Source of the DNA: Bacteroidota bacterium
Lineage (GTDB): Bacteria; Bacteroidota; Bacteroidia; 2-12-FULL-35-15
NCBI GenBank assembly: GCA_023251805.1
Contig: JAHEYB010000006.1
Span: 19,448 to 83,447, forward strand
Direction: 5' to 3'
Length of the DNA stretch: 64,000 bases
Part shown: in pieces, positions 53,998 through 62,361 of the stretch
Position numbering within the stretch: the first letter of the stretch is position 1
Layout of the letters: every line of letters begins with the position of its first letter
The notes under the pieces: model-generated
Database searches by the model: none
Told to the model about the DNA's origin: nothing
What the model saw: the letters and a program-made list of their open reading frames with translations, nothing else
Translations under genes and position numbers: made by a program

Positions 53998-54594
53998 ATG
54001 AGCGAAATTGTTTATGAAAATCAAGATACTATGAGTACTAAAAAAGAATTATCCCCAAAACAAAAAGAAGAATTACTGAGCATATTAAAAAATCGTTTCG
54101 AGAAAAATATGAATCGGCATAAAGGTTTGGAATGGACAAAAGTAAAAGCAAAATTAGATGCTAAAAATGAAAAACTTTGGTCGCTCAATGAAATGGAAAA
54201 AACGGGCGGTGAACCGGATGTGATTGCGCAGGATAAAAAAACAGGTGAGTACATTTTTTATGATTGTTCACCAGAAAGTCCGACAGGTCGCAGGAGTGTT
54301 TGTTACGACCTTGAGAGCTTAGATTCAAGGAAAGAACACAAACCGGCAAATAATGCTATTGATATGGCCAGTGCTATTGGTATAGAACTGTTAACAGAAG
54401 AACAATATCGAGAATTGCAGAAACTGGGAAAATTTGATACGAAAACATCGAGCTGGATAAAAACGCCTGCTAACATCAGAAAACTCGGAGGGGCGCTATT
54501 TGCCGATTTCCGTTATGACCATGTATTTGTTTATCACAATGGCGCACAATCCTACTATGCAGTAAGAGGTTTCCGTGGCTCACTAAGAGTTTAA
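53998..54594 (+). CDS. DUF4256 family protein
   Basis: A 198-residue protein matching DUF4256 along its length: ELLSILKNRFEKNMNRHKGLEW, VKAKLDAKNEKLWSLNEMEKTGGEPDV, YDCSPESPTGRRSVCYDLESLDSRKEHKP, ASAIGIELLTEEQYRELQ, SSWIKTPANIRKLGGALF, and VFVYHNGAQSYYAVRGFRG. Function unknown. An alternative start is the internal Met at 54031. Close downstream of the YdeI-like gene. Confidence 0.9.
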   Translation: MSEIVYENQDTMSTKKELSPKQKEELLSILKNRFEKNMNRHKGLEWTKVKAKLDAKNEKLWSLNEMEKTGGEPDVIAQDKKTGEYIFYDCSPESPTGRRSVCYDLESLDSRKEHKPANNAIDMASAIGIELLTEEQYRELQKLGKFDTKTSSWIKTPANIRKLGGALFADFRYDHVFVYHNGAQSYYAVRGFRGSLRV

Positions 54595-54605
54595 ATATAT
54601 ATTTA

Positions 54606-54725
54606 ATGAAACCACTCTACTATATACTAGTTTTCTCATCATTACTTTCTTGCTCCAATTCAGGAACAAAACCTTATAAAGCAAAACTGGAAATTCAAGA
54701 TTGTTTGCTAAAGAAATGGTTTTGA
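54606..54725 (+). pseudogene. Short lipoprotein-like ORF, probably a gene remnant
   Basis: A 39-residue ORF, too short for the track, starting like a lipoprotein (LYYILVFSSLLSC) and ending at TGA soon after. The next bases in other frames continue with codons interrupted by stops. Either a small lipoprotein or, more likely, the start of a broken gene. Confidence 0.45.
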
Positions 54726-54808
54726 CAATAGTTGCAGAACTTGAAGATTAGGAACAACTTGAAACCGACTTAAATGAAATTGGTTATCCATATCAATATA
54801 ATTAATCT
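54700..54808 (+). pseudogene. Stop-interrupted coding fragment
   Basis: Read from ATG 54714, it gives MVLTIVAELED, a stop, then EQLETDLNEIGYPYQYN and a stop. The pattern resembles the C-terminal tail of threonine dehydratase regulatory domains (ELGD...LNELGY), a weak similarity noticed by eye only. Probably decayed. Confidence 0.35.
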
Positions 54809-54943
54809 ATGAATAACGAGGCTCAAATAAAAGAATGTTACGCAGCTACTACTAGTTATCCAGATTTTGCAAAACGATTGGATGTAATTGGAATGGAAAA
54901 GATATCATCATTGAATTTTAAACTTAAAGATTTACCAAATTAA
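54809..54943 (+). pseudogene. 44-codon ORF, possible DUF1398-like remnant
   Basis: ATG AAT AAC... gives MNNEAQIKECYAATTSYPDF and continues to a stop at 54943 with KRLDVIGMEK. The arrangement recalls the start of DUF1398 proteins but the rest is missing. Below the length of the track. No promoter is visible. Confidence 0.35.
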
Positions 54944-55013
54944 CTAGGTCAGAACTATAAGTAAAAAATGTTTTTGTGTAAGAATTTAGTACTTTTATAA
55001 TTAAATTGATTTC

Positions 55014-56612
55014 ATGAGAAATATTTTATGTGCTCTTTTCCTTTTTTTAAGTGAACACATAAGTGCGCAACAAGCACCAATTGATTCCCTCCTTAACCTT
55101 TCCACAAAAGCCGTACACGATAGTGTAAAATTAAATCTTTACATTCAAATAGATGAACTTTGCGATTTAAATGACAATTTAAAATACGGTCGTATCACAG
55201 ATTCACTTTCGAACAGGCTGATAAAGCAAGCTAAAACTCCTGCTGAAAAAGAAAAGTTCATTCAGAAAAAAATATATGCTTACAACATTATTTGCGTTTA
55301 TTATCAATTCGTCAACAAACCTGATTCCTTGGAAAAGTATAGAATAAAAAGTTTTGAACTTGCCAAGACCACCAATAGTAGGAGACAAATAAACTCGACA
55401 ACAGCTGATCTCACTGAACTGTATACGCTTACAAACCGGTTCACAAAAGCTATGGACATTTACAGAGAGAATATGAGAACTGCGGAACAAAAAGGAGATA
55501 ACGAATCCATTTTTTTCAATCTTGATGGGATTGCTAATACATACCAACGTATGAGAAACCCACAAAAGGCGCTTGAATATTATCTAAAAGAGTTAAAGTT
55601 ACAAGAAAAAATCGGTGATAAGGAAGGGATAGGATGGACAAATATAGGTGTAGGCCAAAGCTATTTTAATCTAGGTGACTATACAAAATCACTTACTCAT
55701 TACTTAAATGCAGAAAGTTACCTAATTGACAAAATAAAACCAGAGGAAAAGTTCCGTATATACTTTAAAATCGCAAGACCATACAGTGAGCTGAAAAAAT
55801 TTGAAGAGGCAAGAAATTATTTTTTTAAGGCGCTCGAAATCAATAAGAATATGCACAATTATCCTAGCGATTCAATTACAAGAGGTGTATTTTATTGTGA
55901 AATAGGCCAAACTTATTTTTATGAAAAGAATTATAAAAAAGCTATCGAATATAAATTGGAAGGAATTAAACATTTCGGTAACTTAATCCACCCAGATATG
56001 TTTACACCCTACTTTACAACAGGAGAGGTTTATCTGGCTCTTAAAAACTATGATCTCGCTGAGAAAAACCTTTTGAAAGCTAAAGAAATTGCTGAAAAAC
56101 GAAAAGATTTCCACTCTCAAAAAATCGTATCAAAAACGCTTTCTGAAATATACATAGCTAAAGGAAATCCAATTAAAGCAAATGAATTTCTTATTCAATA
56201 TTATCAACTCAAAGATTCGATTGACTTAGTTGCCAACGCAGAAGTCATTCTGTTTAAGGAACTTAATTATGAGAACGAAAAAAAAGAATTACAGTTAAAA
56301 AGCGAACAAGAAAAGCAGAATGTCATTCATGAAGAGGAAAATAAAAAACAAACAATTATTAGTTACTCAGTAAGTGCTGGACTTCTTTTGATTGGTATTT
56401 TTGCAATATTTGTAATGATCGGTCTAAAAAAGAGCAAAAAGGCAAATAAAATAATCGCTTTACAAAAAACTGAAGTAGAAGAACAGAAACATCTTGTAGA
56501 AGAAAAGCAAAAAGAAATCATAGACAGCATCCGCTACGCGAGAAGAATTCAGACGTCCCTGCTACCAACTGAGAAATACATCGACAAGAATATAAAAAGG
56601 CTGAAAAATTAA
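55014..56612 (+). CDS. TPR membrane protein ending in a SpoIIE-linker helix (copy 3)
   Basis: A 532-residue paralogue of the genes at 49290 and 50619, 3 kb away. Signal peptide ends LSEHISAQ. Repeats cover about residues 110-400 (NLDGIANTYQRMRNPQKALEYYLKELKLQ, GWTNIGVGQSYFNLGDYTKSLTHYLNAE, YFTTGEVYLALKNYDLAEKNLLKAKEIA). One membrane segment (ISYSVSAGLLLIGIFAIFVMIGL) is followed by a coiled coil and the same tail, KEIIDSIRYARRIQTSLLPT, plus 15 residues. The phosphatase that normally follows is again absent. The gene at 56617 begins four bases after its stop. Confidence 0.8.
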   Translation: MRNILCALFLFLSEHISAQQAPIDSLLNLSTKAVHDSVKLNLYIQIDELCDLNDNLKYGRITDSLSNRLIKQAKTPAEKEKFIQKKIYAYNIICVYYQFVNKPDSLEKYRIKSFELAKTTNSRRQINSTTADLTELYTLTNRFTKAMDIYRENMRTAEQKGDNESIFFNLDGIANTYQRMRNPQKALEYYLKELKLQEKIGDKEGIGWTNIGVGQSYFNLGDYTKSLTHYLNAESYLIDKIKPEEKFRIYFKIARPYSELKKFEEARNYFFKALEINKNMHNYPSDSITRGVFYCEIGQTYFYEKNYKKAIEYKLEGIKHFGNLIHPDMFTPYFTTGEVYLALKNYDLAEKNLLKAKEIAEKRKDFHSQKIVSKTLSEIYIAKGNPIKANEFLIQYYQLKDSIDLVANAEVILFKELNYENEKKELQLKSEQEKQNVIHEEENKKQTIISYSVSAGLLLIGIFAIFVMIGLKKSKKANKIIALQKTEVEEQKHLVEEKQKEIIDSIRYARRIQTSLLPTEKYIDKNIKRLKN

Positions 56613-56616
56613 AAAA

Positions 56617-57183
56617 ATGTATCAGCTAATAAAAAAAATATTTTTTTTTCTTCTATTCCTCAGCAACACCCTCAACGCCCAGAATCCTGAAGTAGAAAAA
56701 TTACTGGAAGGCGAATTAAAAATGACTTACCCCAGTATTTATTTTAAACATAATTCAGAAGAGTATGCTGTTATGCCTTATACTGTTGATTCCTGCTTTA
56801 AATACATTGCTTCTCATTTAAAATATTTGAACAGCATTATTATTTGGCGTGATAGTGCTGAAACGGAATTTTTAACCAACGTTAGAATCAAAAAATTACA
56901 ACACGACCTAGACAAATATTCTCAATTCGGATATGTAGATATTAAATCGATGGGAGATGCTCAGAAAATATCTCAACGCACTATAAAAAAGGCTACTACA
57001 GATTTTCAACTGCAACAATTATTATCTTTCAACAGTGTGCTAGATGTAAGCGGTGCAGTGCGTCACCGCAAAAAATGGAGAAGAACACATGTACAAGGCC
57101 GTATTTTTTGTATGGAATGTTGGCAGCGAGGGGTTTTCTTCAACAAGAAAAAAAAGAAAAAAAGTGATAAGGTGATTAAGTGA
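56617..57183 (+). CDS. Exported protein of unknown function
   Basis: A 188-residue protein with a signal peptide (KKIFFFLLFLSNTLNAQ). Conserved-looking features are DSCFKYIASHLKYLNSIIIWRDSAETEFLTNVRIKKLQHDL and a C-terminal RRTHVQGRIFCMECWQRG, whose two Cys flank ME and could form a disulfide. It ends in a run of lysines (FFNKKKKKKSDKVIK). I do not recognise a family. Coupled to TPR copy 3, so it may act with that protein. Confidence 0.6.
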   Translation: MYQLIKKIFFFLLFLSNTLNAQNPEVEKLLEGELKMTYPSIYFKHNSEEYAVMPYTVDSCFKYIASHLKYLNSIIIWRDSAETEFLTNVRIKKLQHDLDKYSQFGYVDIKSMGDAQKISQRTIKKATTDFQLQQLLSFNSVLDVSGAVRHRKKWRRTHVQGRIFCMECWQRGVFFNKKKKKKSDKVIK

Positions 57184-57208
57184 TTGGGTAACTAGGTAAA
57201 GGAGCGTT

Positions 57209-57258
57209 ATTGCGAGTGAACCTGCCTACCGGCAGGCAGGGCGAAGCAATCTCATTGA
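57209..57258. repeat. ATTGCGAGT...GCGAAGCAATCTC repeat with embedded palindrome
   Basis: ATTGCGAGTGAA, then CCTGCCTACCGGCAGGCAGG (57221-57240, identical to 10219-10238), then GCGAAGCAATCTCAT. A related unit is at 31568. Confidence 0.75.
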
Positions 57259-57351
57259 GGTAATACCTGTTGAATGATGAATGATGAGTAAACATATTTT
57301 TTCGTATTTTTACTTCCTACAACAAACAACTATATAATCAACAACTATAAA

Positions 57352-58002
57352 ATGAGCCACCTAATTGCCCCTTCCATCCTATCCGCTGATTTTGCAAACA
57401 TTCAACGTGATGTTGAAATGATTAATAAAAGTGAGGCCGATTGGTTTCATGTGGATATTATGGACGGAATGTTTGTTCCGAATATTTCATTTGGATTTCC
57501 GGTAATTAAAGCCATTAAAAAACATGCTACCAAGCCTTTGGATGTACATTTAATGATTAACGATCCTGATAGGTATTTGCAAACGTTTAAAGAAGCGGGA
57601 GCAGATGTATTAACTGTTCATTTAGAAGCCTGCAATCATTTGCATAGAACCATACAAGCAATCAAAGCATTGGGAATGAAAGCTGGGGTTGCTATTAATC
57701 CCCATACTTCAGCAAATTTATTGATTGACATAATCGCTGATGTAGATTTGGTTTGTGTAATGAGCGTGAATCCTGGTTTTGGCGGACAAAAATTTATTGA
57801 AAATACTTATCATAAAATTGCATCACTTCGTGAAATGATTCGCGCTACTAAATCAAAAGCATTAATCGAAATTGATGGCGGTGTGGACATGAATAACTAT
57901 AAAAAGTTGATTGATTACGGTGCGAATGTGCTTGTTGCAGGAAATACGGTATTTTCATCGAGTGATCCTGGTAAAACAATTTCCGAGTTGAAGAAAGCTT
58001 AA
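57352..58002 (+). CDS. rpe: Ribulose-phosphate 3-epimerase
   Basis: A 216-residue TIM-barrel enzyme of the pentose phosphate pathway, interconverting D-ribulose 5-phosphate and D-xylulose 5-phosphate. SILSADFANIQRDVEMINKSEADWFHVDIMDGMFVPNISFG contains the metal ligands (His and Asp) and catalytic Asp; PLDVHLMINDPDRYL, VMSVNPGFGGQKFIENTYHKI, and IEIDGGVDMNNYKKLIDYGANVLVAGNTVF are all diagnostic. Monocistronic by spacing. Confidence 0.97.
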   Translation: MSHLIAPSILSADFANIQRDVEMINKSEADWFHVDIMDGMFVPNISFGFPVIKAIKKHATKPLDVHLMINDPDRYLQTFKEAGADVLTVHLEACNHLHRTIQAIKALGMKAGVAINPHTSANLLIDIIADVDLVCVMSVNPGFGGQKFIENTYHKIASLREMIRATKSKALIEIDGGVDMNNYKKLIDYGANVLVAGNTVFSSSDPGKTISELKKA

Positions 58003-58021
58003 TTGTTTATAATGGAACGCA

Positions 58022-58074
58022 CTTCGACTACGCTCAGTGTGACGTAGCGTCAGTCTGAGCGGAGTCGAAGACTG
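58022..58074. repeat. Inverted pair of CTTCGACTxCGCTCAG units
   Basis: CTTCGACTACGCTCAGTGTG (from 58022) and CTGAGCGGAGTCGAAGACTG (from 58055) form a hairpin between rpe and crtI, with GACGTAGCGTC in the loop. Possibly works as a terminator-like structure. Confidence 0.75.
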
Positions 58075-58095
58075 TATAGTCGCAATCAAAAAGGA

Positions 58096-59571
58096 ATGTC
58101 AAACAAAAAAGTAATCGTCATAGGAGCAGGATTTGCTGGTTTATCAGCTGCTACCACCTTAGCTCAACAAGGCTTTGATGTTACTCTCCTCGAAAAAAAT
58201 AAAGAACTAGGTGGTCGTGCTCGCAAACTTGAAATAGACGGATTTACCTTTGACATGGGGCCCAGTTGGTATTGGATGCCCGATGTATTTGAAAATTACT
58301 TTTCCAAATTCAATACTTCCGTTGCCAAACAATACGATTTAATTCGATTAGACCCTTCCTATGCCGTGTTCTTCAGCAAAGATGAAGTCATGCGCATTCC
58401 AGCAAACCTAAACGAGTTTTATCAACTCTTTGAAAAATACGAACCGGGAAGTAGCATTCAATTGAAAAAGTTTTTAGCCGATGCCGAATACAAATACAAT
58501 GTGAGCATGAGTGATTTTGTTCACAAACCAAGCCTCAGCATTTTTGAATTTGTGGACCTTCGTATTTTAAATGCTGCACTCAAAATGGATTTGTTTAAAT
58601 CCATCAGCAAATACATTCACAAACATTTCAAGAATGATAAACTCATTCAGCTTTTAGAATTTCCTGTTTTATTTCTTGGCGCAAAACCCAATGAAACTCC
58701 AGCATTGTATAGTATGATGAATTATGCGGATATTGTTTTAGGAACTTGGTATCCGATGGGTGGTATGTATAAAATTGTGGAAGCAATGGTAAATGTTGCT
58801 CAACAGCAAGGAGTGAAAATAAAACCAGGAGAAATTGTTTCAAAGATAAATGTTGTTGATGGAAAGGCTGTAAGTGTTGTTTCCAATGGCGTAACTTATA
58901 CTGCAGATGTTATTATCGGAGCGGCAGACTATCACCATGTAGAACAAAATCTTTTAGAAGAAAAATATCGTAACTATTCGGAGAGTTATTGGAAGTCGAG
59001 AAAAATGGCGCCTTCCTGCTTAATGTATTATATTGGATTGGATAAAAAGTTAACAGGATTAGAACACCACAACTTATTTTTTGACACTCCATTTGATTTG
59101 CATGCCGAAGAAATTTATGACCGACCACAATGGCCAACAAAGCCACTCTTCTACTCTACCTGTGCTTCTAAGACAGATAAATCGGTTGCACCCGAAGGAA
59201 AAGAAAATTTAGTACTTTTAATTCCAATTGCAGTGGATATTGAAGATACCGAAGCGATAAGAGAGAAGTATTTTAATATCATGATGGAACGTTTGGAGCA
59301 TTTAACCGGACAAACTATTAAGCAGCATGTGATTGTTAAAAAGAGTTATGCAATAAACGATTTTAAAAAGGATTACAACTCTTTTGGCGGTAATGCTTAC
59401 GGATTAGCAAATATTTTAAAACAAACAGCGATACTAAAACCATCGCTAAAGAACAAAAAGGTATCAAATTTGTATTATGCCGGACAGTTGACTGTTCCAG
59501 GGCCGGGTGTTCCGCCTAGTATTATTTCGGGACAAGTTGTGGCGAAAGAGATTATTAAAAAGTGGAATTAA
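58096..59571 (+). CDS. crtI: Phytoene desaturase
   Basis: FAD-dependent conversion of phytoene to lycopene. The N-terminal dinucleotide fold is VIVIGAGFAGLSAATTLAQQGFDVTLLEKN with GGRARKLEIDGFTFDMGPSWYWMP; the C-terminal flavin signature is NLYYAGQLTVPGPGVPPSIISGQVVAKEI. At 491 residues it is a full bacterial CrtI, and WYPMGGMYKIVEAMVNVAQQQG is typical. It heads the carotenoid cluster on the plus strand; the next gene is crtB after 142 bases of repeats. Confidence 0.93.
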   Translation: MSNKKVIVIGAGFAGLSAATTLAQQGFDVTLLEKNKELGGRARKLEIDGFTFDMGPSWYWMPDVFENYFSKFNTSVAKQYDLIRLDPSYAVFFSKDEVMRIPANLNEFYQLFEKYEPGSSIQLKKFLADAEYKYNVSMSDFVHKPSLSIFEFVDLRILNAALKMDLFKSISKYIHKHFKNDKLIQLLEFPVLFLGAKPNETPALYSMMNYADIVLGTWYPMGGMYKIVEAMVNVAQQQGVKIKPGEIVSKINVVDGKAVSVVSNGVTYTADVIIGAADYHHVEQNLLEEKYRNYSESYWKSRKMAPSCLMYYIGLDKKLTGLEHHNLFFDTPFDLHAEEIYDRPQWPTKPLFYSTCASKTDKSVAPEGKENLVLLIPIAVDIEDTEAIREKYFNIMMERLEHLTGQTIKQHVIVKKSYAINDFKKDYNSFGGNAYGLANILKQTAILKPSLKNKKVSNLYYAGQLTVPGPGVPPSIISGQVVAKEIIKKWN

Positions 59572-59573
59572 TA

Positions 59574-59683
59574 CGTCATCCTGAGCATTCTGCGTTAAAG
59601 CAGAAATTTCGAAGGATGGATTGTTTTGACCACAAAATATAGTAGCTAAATGAATATACCCTTCGACTCCGCTCAGGGTGACG
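59574..59683. repeat. Inverted dispersed repeat between crtI and crtB
   Basis: CGTCATCCTGAGCATTCTGC (from 59574) through GAAATTTCGAAGGATG, facing CCCTTCGACTCCGCTCAGGG (from 59659). A variant of the family seen at 40491 and 58022. Confidence 0.75.
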
Positions 59684-59713
59684 AATAGTTTAGAATTTAA
59701 GTACACAATTAAA

Positions 59714-60553
59714 ATGAAAGATTTATACAACGAAGTATGTTACAAGTGTAGCAAGTTGGTTACAACCAACTACAGTACTTCGTTTTCCTTAGGAGTAAGT
59801 TTGTTGCATCGCGATTTTGTGATGCCGATTCATGCTATTTATGGCTTTGTTCGTTTTGCTGATGAAATTGTTGACACCTTTCATTCCAACAATAAAAAAG
59901 AATTACTCGATCGTTTTGTAAAAGATACTCATGATGCTATAAATGATAAAATCAGTTTAAACCCAATATTACAAAGCTTTCAGGACACTGTAAACAAATA
60001 CAATATTGACATTCAATTGATTGATACTTTTTTAAAAAGTATGGAAATGGATTTGGATAAAAATAAATACAGTCAAGCAGGATATGAGGAGTATATTTTA
60101 GGTTCGGCAGAGGTAGTTGGCTTAATGTGCTTGAAAATATTTGTGGAAGGAGATGAAAAGCAATACCAGGAATTGAAACACGATGCAATGAAATTAGGTT
60201 CGGCTTTTCAAAAAATAAATTTCCTACGAGATTTAAAAGCAGATGTGCATACACTTGGCAGAGCATATTTCCCGGGGTTTGAACTAGCAAAATTCAATGC
60301 TTCTTCAAAAAAAGAAATCGAAGCGGATATTCAGAAAGATTTTGATGCGGGCTTAAGAGGAATTAAAAAATTGCCTCGCAAAGCACGACTGGGAGTTTAT
60401 CTGGCTTATATTTATTACATCTCCTTGTTCAAGAAAATTAAAAAAACGGAGCCTGAAAAGGTCATGCATACACGTATTCGCATTTCCGATTCAAAAAAGT
60501 ACATGCTTTTTATGGGCTCATACTTTAAGCATCAATTCAATATTATCAAATAA
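59714..60553 (+). CDS. crtB: Phytoene synthase
   Basis: Condenses two geranylgeranyl diphosphates to phytoene. I start at ATG 59714 (279 residues); the tracked start falls in a repeat. Two Asp-rich sites are clear: YGFVRFADEIVDTFH (residues 43-57) and NFLRDLKADVHTLGRAYFP (residues 169-187). YSTSFSLGVSLL near residue 20 is the typical N-terminus. The next gene overlaps its stop by one base (TAATG), so crtB leads an operon through at least 62361. Confidence 0.95.
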   Translation: MKDLYNEVCYKCSKLVTTNYSTSFSLGVSLLHRDFVMPIHAIYGFVRFADEIVDTFHSNNKKELLDRFVKDTHDAINDKISLNPILQSFQDTVNKYNIDIQLIDTFLKSMEMDLDKNKYSQAGYEEYILGSAEVVGLMCLKIFVEGDEKQYQELKHDAMKLGSAFQKINFLRDLKADVHTLGRAYFPGFELAKFNASSKKEIEADIQKDFDAGLRGIKKLPRKARLGVYLAYIYYISLFKKIKKTEPEKVMHTRIRISDSKKYMLFMGSYFKHQFNIIK

Positions 60554-61050
60554 TGAAAAATTTATTTTTTTTATTGTTTTTTATTTGTCAGACACTCTCT
60601 TACTCCCAAGTTATCACTCCTGATGCGCTCAGAAGAGAATACCAACAAGTGAATACCGACAGTGCATCCTGTGCAAAAATCTATAAAAAGATTATTAAGT
60701 CGAACAATGCTGATAATATTACAACGGCTTATCGCGGAGCAATCACAGCCTCAATGGCAAATTATTCCAAAGACAAAAAAGAAAAATTAAAACTATTCAA
60801 TTCGGGAAAAAAATTGCTGGAGCAAGCCATTACTAGCGATAGCACAAATATTGAAACCCGCTTTTTGCGTTTTACAATTCAAAGCAATTGTCCGAAAGCA
60901 CTGGGATATAATAAACAACTCAGTTCCGACAAAAATTTTATCCTAAAAAATTATTCTTCCACTACAAACATTGCTGTTAAACGAATGATTAGCTCGTTTT
61001 CTCAACAGTGTAAGAGTTTAACAGAAACTGAAAAACAAAAATTGAAATAA
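60553..61050 (+). CDS. Exported protein in the carotenoid operon, unknown
   Basis: A 165-residue protein with a signal peptide (KNLFFLLFFICQTLSYSQ). The mature part is mostly helical and Lys/Ser-rich (SASCAKIYKKIIKSNNADNITTAYRGA, ETRFLRFTIQSNCPKALGYNKQ), with conserved-looking Cys in DSASC, SNCPKA and QQCKSL. No family is recognised. Its start overlaps the crtB stop and cruF follows after one base, so its product is made together with the pigment enzymes; a role in carotenoid synthesis or location is inferred only from that. Confidence 0.65.
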   Translation: MKNLFFLLFFICQTLSYSQVITPDALRREYQQVNTDSASCAKIYKKIIKSNNADNITTAYRGAITASMANYSKDKKEKLKLFNSGKKLLEQAITSDSTNIETRFLRFTIQSNCPKALGYNKQLSSDKNFILKNYSSTTNIAVKRMISSFSQQCKSLTETEKQKLK

Positions 61051-61051
61051 G

Positions 61052-61687
61052 ATGTCAGAACAAAAAGATAAGCGCCTTTTTGTATCAACAATTATTCTGG
61101 TGGTGGTACATCTTTCAGGAGTGATTGGCATTCACTCACAATACAAGGATTTGTTTTTGCTGTGCACTCCTCTTAATCTTCTGATTAGTGCCGCACTTTT
61201 ATTTTTGAACCAAAAAGAATTTTCACTTACTTTTTACATTTTTTGTCTTGTTGCATTTTTAACCGGACTAACGGTTGAATGGATAGGAATTCACACAGGA
61301 TTGCTTTTCGGCTCTTATTCCTACGGTGATGTACTAGGAATAAAAATTTCAGGAGTTCCATTGATTATTGGAATAAACTGGTTATTACTTGTTTTTTCTG
61401 TAGGCGTAATCTGCAATAAAATTAAAACCAATATTTTTATAAAAAGTCTGCTTGGTGCATTACTACTCGTAATTTTAGATTTTTTCATAGAACCTGTTGC
61501 TGTAAAATATTATTTTTGGTCGTGGTACGACACTGCTCCTCCGATCAGAAATTACACTGATTGGTTTATTATTTCTTTTTTGCTCTTGCTATTATTCAAC
61601 AAATTAGAATTTAATAAAACCAATCCCTTAGCAAAAGCTTTATTTCTTGTGCAATTAGTATTTTTTATCTCACTTACTTTTTTTTGA
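61052..61687 (+). CDS. CruF-like carotenoid 1'-hydroxylase (DUF422)
   Basis: A 211-residue integral membrane protein with about seven hydrophobic segments. GLTVEWIGIHTGLLFGSYSYGDVLGIKISGVPLIIGINW and DFFIEPVAVKYYFWSWYDTAPPIRNYTDWF are the DUF422/CruF signatures; CruF hydrates the 1,2 double bond of gamma-carotene-type carotenoids. Conserved polar residues in these loops (Glu of VEW and IEP, the His of GIHTG) are likely catalytic. Placed between the unknown exported gene and the cyclase; its stop overlaps the cyclase ATG. Confidence 0.85.
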   Translation: MSEQKDKRLFVSTIILVVVHLSGVIGIHSQYKDLFLLCTPLNLLISAALLFLNQKEFSLTFYIFCLVAFLTGLTVEWIGIHTGLLFGSYSYGDVLGIKISGVPLIIGINWLLLVFSVGVICNKIKTNIFIKSLLGALLLVILDFFIEPVAVKYYFWSWYDTAPPIRNYTDWFIISFLLLLLFNKLEFNKTNPLAKALFLVQLVFFISLTFF

Positions 61688-62361
61688 TGAAATTCACCTA
61701 TCTGCTTACCATTCTTTTGACACTCTCCTACCCGCTTTTCAAAAGTTTTGAAAGCAAAATCGCTTTTTTCACTAAATGGAAATTTCTTTTTCCTGCTATT
61801 TTGATAAGCGCGACAGTGTTTATAGCCTGGGATGTATGGTTTACAAGCATTGGTGTTTGGCGTTTTAATAACAACTATGTTTTAGGAATTTATATATTAA
61901 ATCTTCCATTGGAAGAATGGCTTTTCTTTTTAGTTGTTCCTTTTTCTTGCGTATTCATTTATGAAGTATTGAACTATTTTGTAAAAAAGGATTTGCCGAA
62001 ACAATATTCTAAATACATTACACTTTCGCTTGCTGCCTTTTTACTTATTATCTCAATTGTTTATCGTGACAGAATCTACACATTCATTGATTTTTTCGCC
62101 TTAGGCCTTTTTCTTTTAATGCACCAGTTCATTATTAAAAGCAATTATATTGGTCGCTTTTACATTACATGGGCTGTTTGTTGCATTCCTTTTCTAATAG
62201 TAAATGGTATTATTACCGGAATGCCAATCGTCATTTACAACAATCTAAACAACATCCAAATTCGTATATTCAGTATTCCACTTGAAGATATGTTTTACGG
62301 CATGCTCAATATTCTTTTGGTGATTACAATTTATGAATACCTAAAGCAAAAGAAAAAATGA
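61687..62361 (+). CDS. Lycopene beta-cyclase (CrtYcd fusion type)
   Basis: A 224-residue membrane protein with two CarR-type lycopene cyclase domains and about six to seven membrane spans. Each domain carries its motif: LNLPLEEWLFFLVVPFSCVF in the first half and IPLEDMFYGMLN in the second, the PxE(E/D) motifs of the fused CrtYc-CrtYd cyclases. FIAWDVWFTSIGVWRFNNNYVLG is the other signature. I start at ATG 61687, which overlaps the preceding stop (TGATG); the tracked start is TTG. It forms one or two beta rings. Confidence 0.9.
   Translation: MKFTYLLTILLTLSYPLFKSFESKIAFFTKWKFLFPAILISATVFIAWDVWFTSIGVWRFNNNYVLGIYILNLPLEEWLFFLVVPFSCVFIYEVLNYFVKKDLPKQYSKYITLSLAAFLLIISIVYRDRIYTFIDFFALGLFLLMHQFIIKSNYIGRFYITWAVCCIPFLIVNGIITGMPIVIYNNLNNIQIRIFSIPLEDMFYGMLNILLVITIYEYLKQKKK

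Noticed and set aside
55203-55565. 120-residue antisense ORF
   Set aside because: Opposite strand of a clear TPR gene, with no recognisable features.
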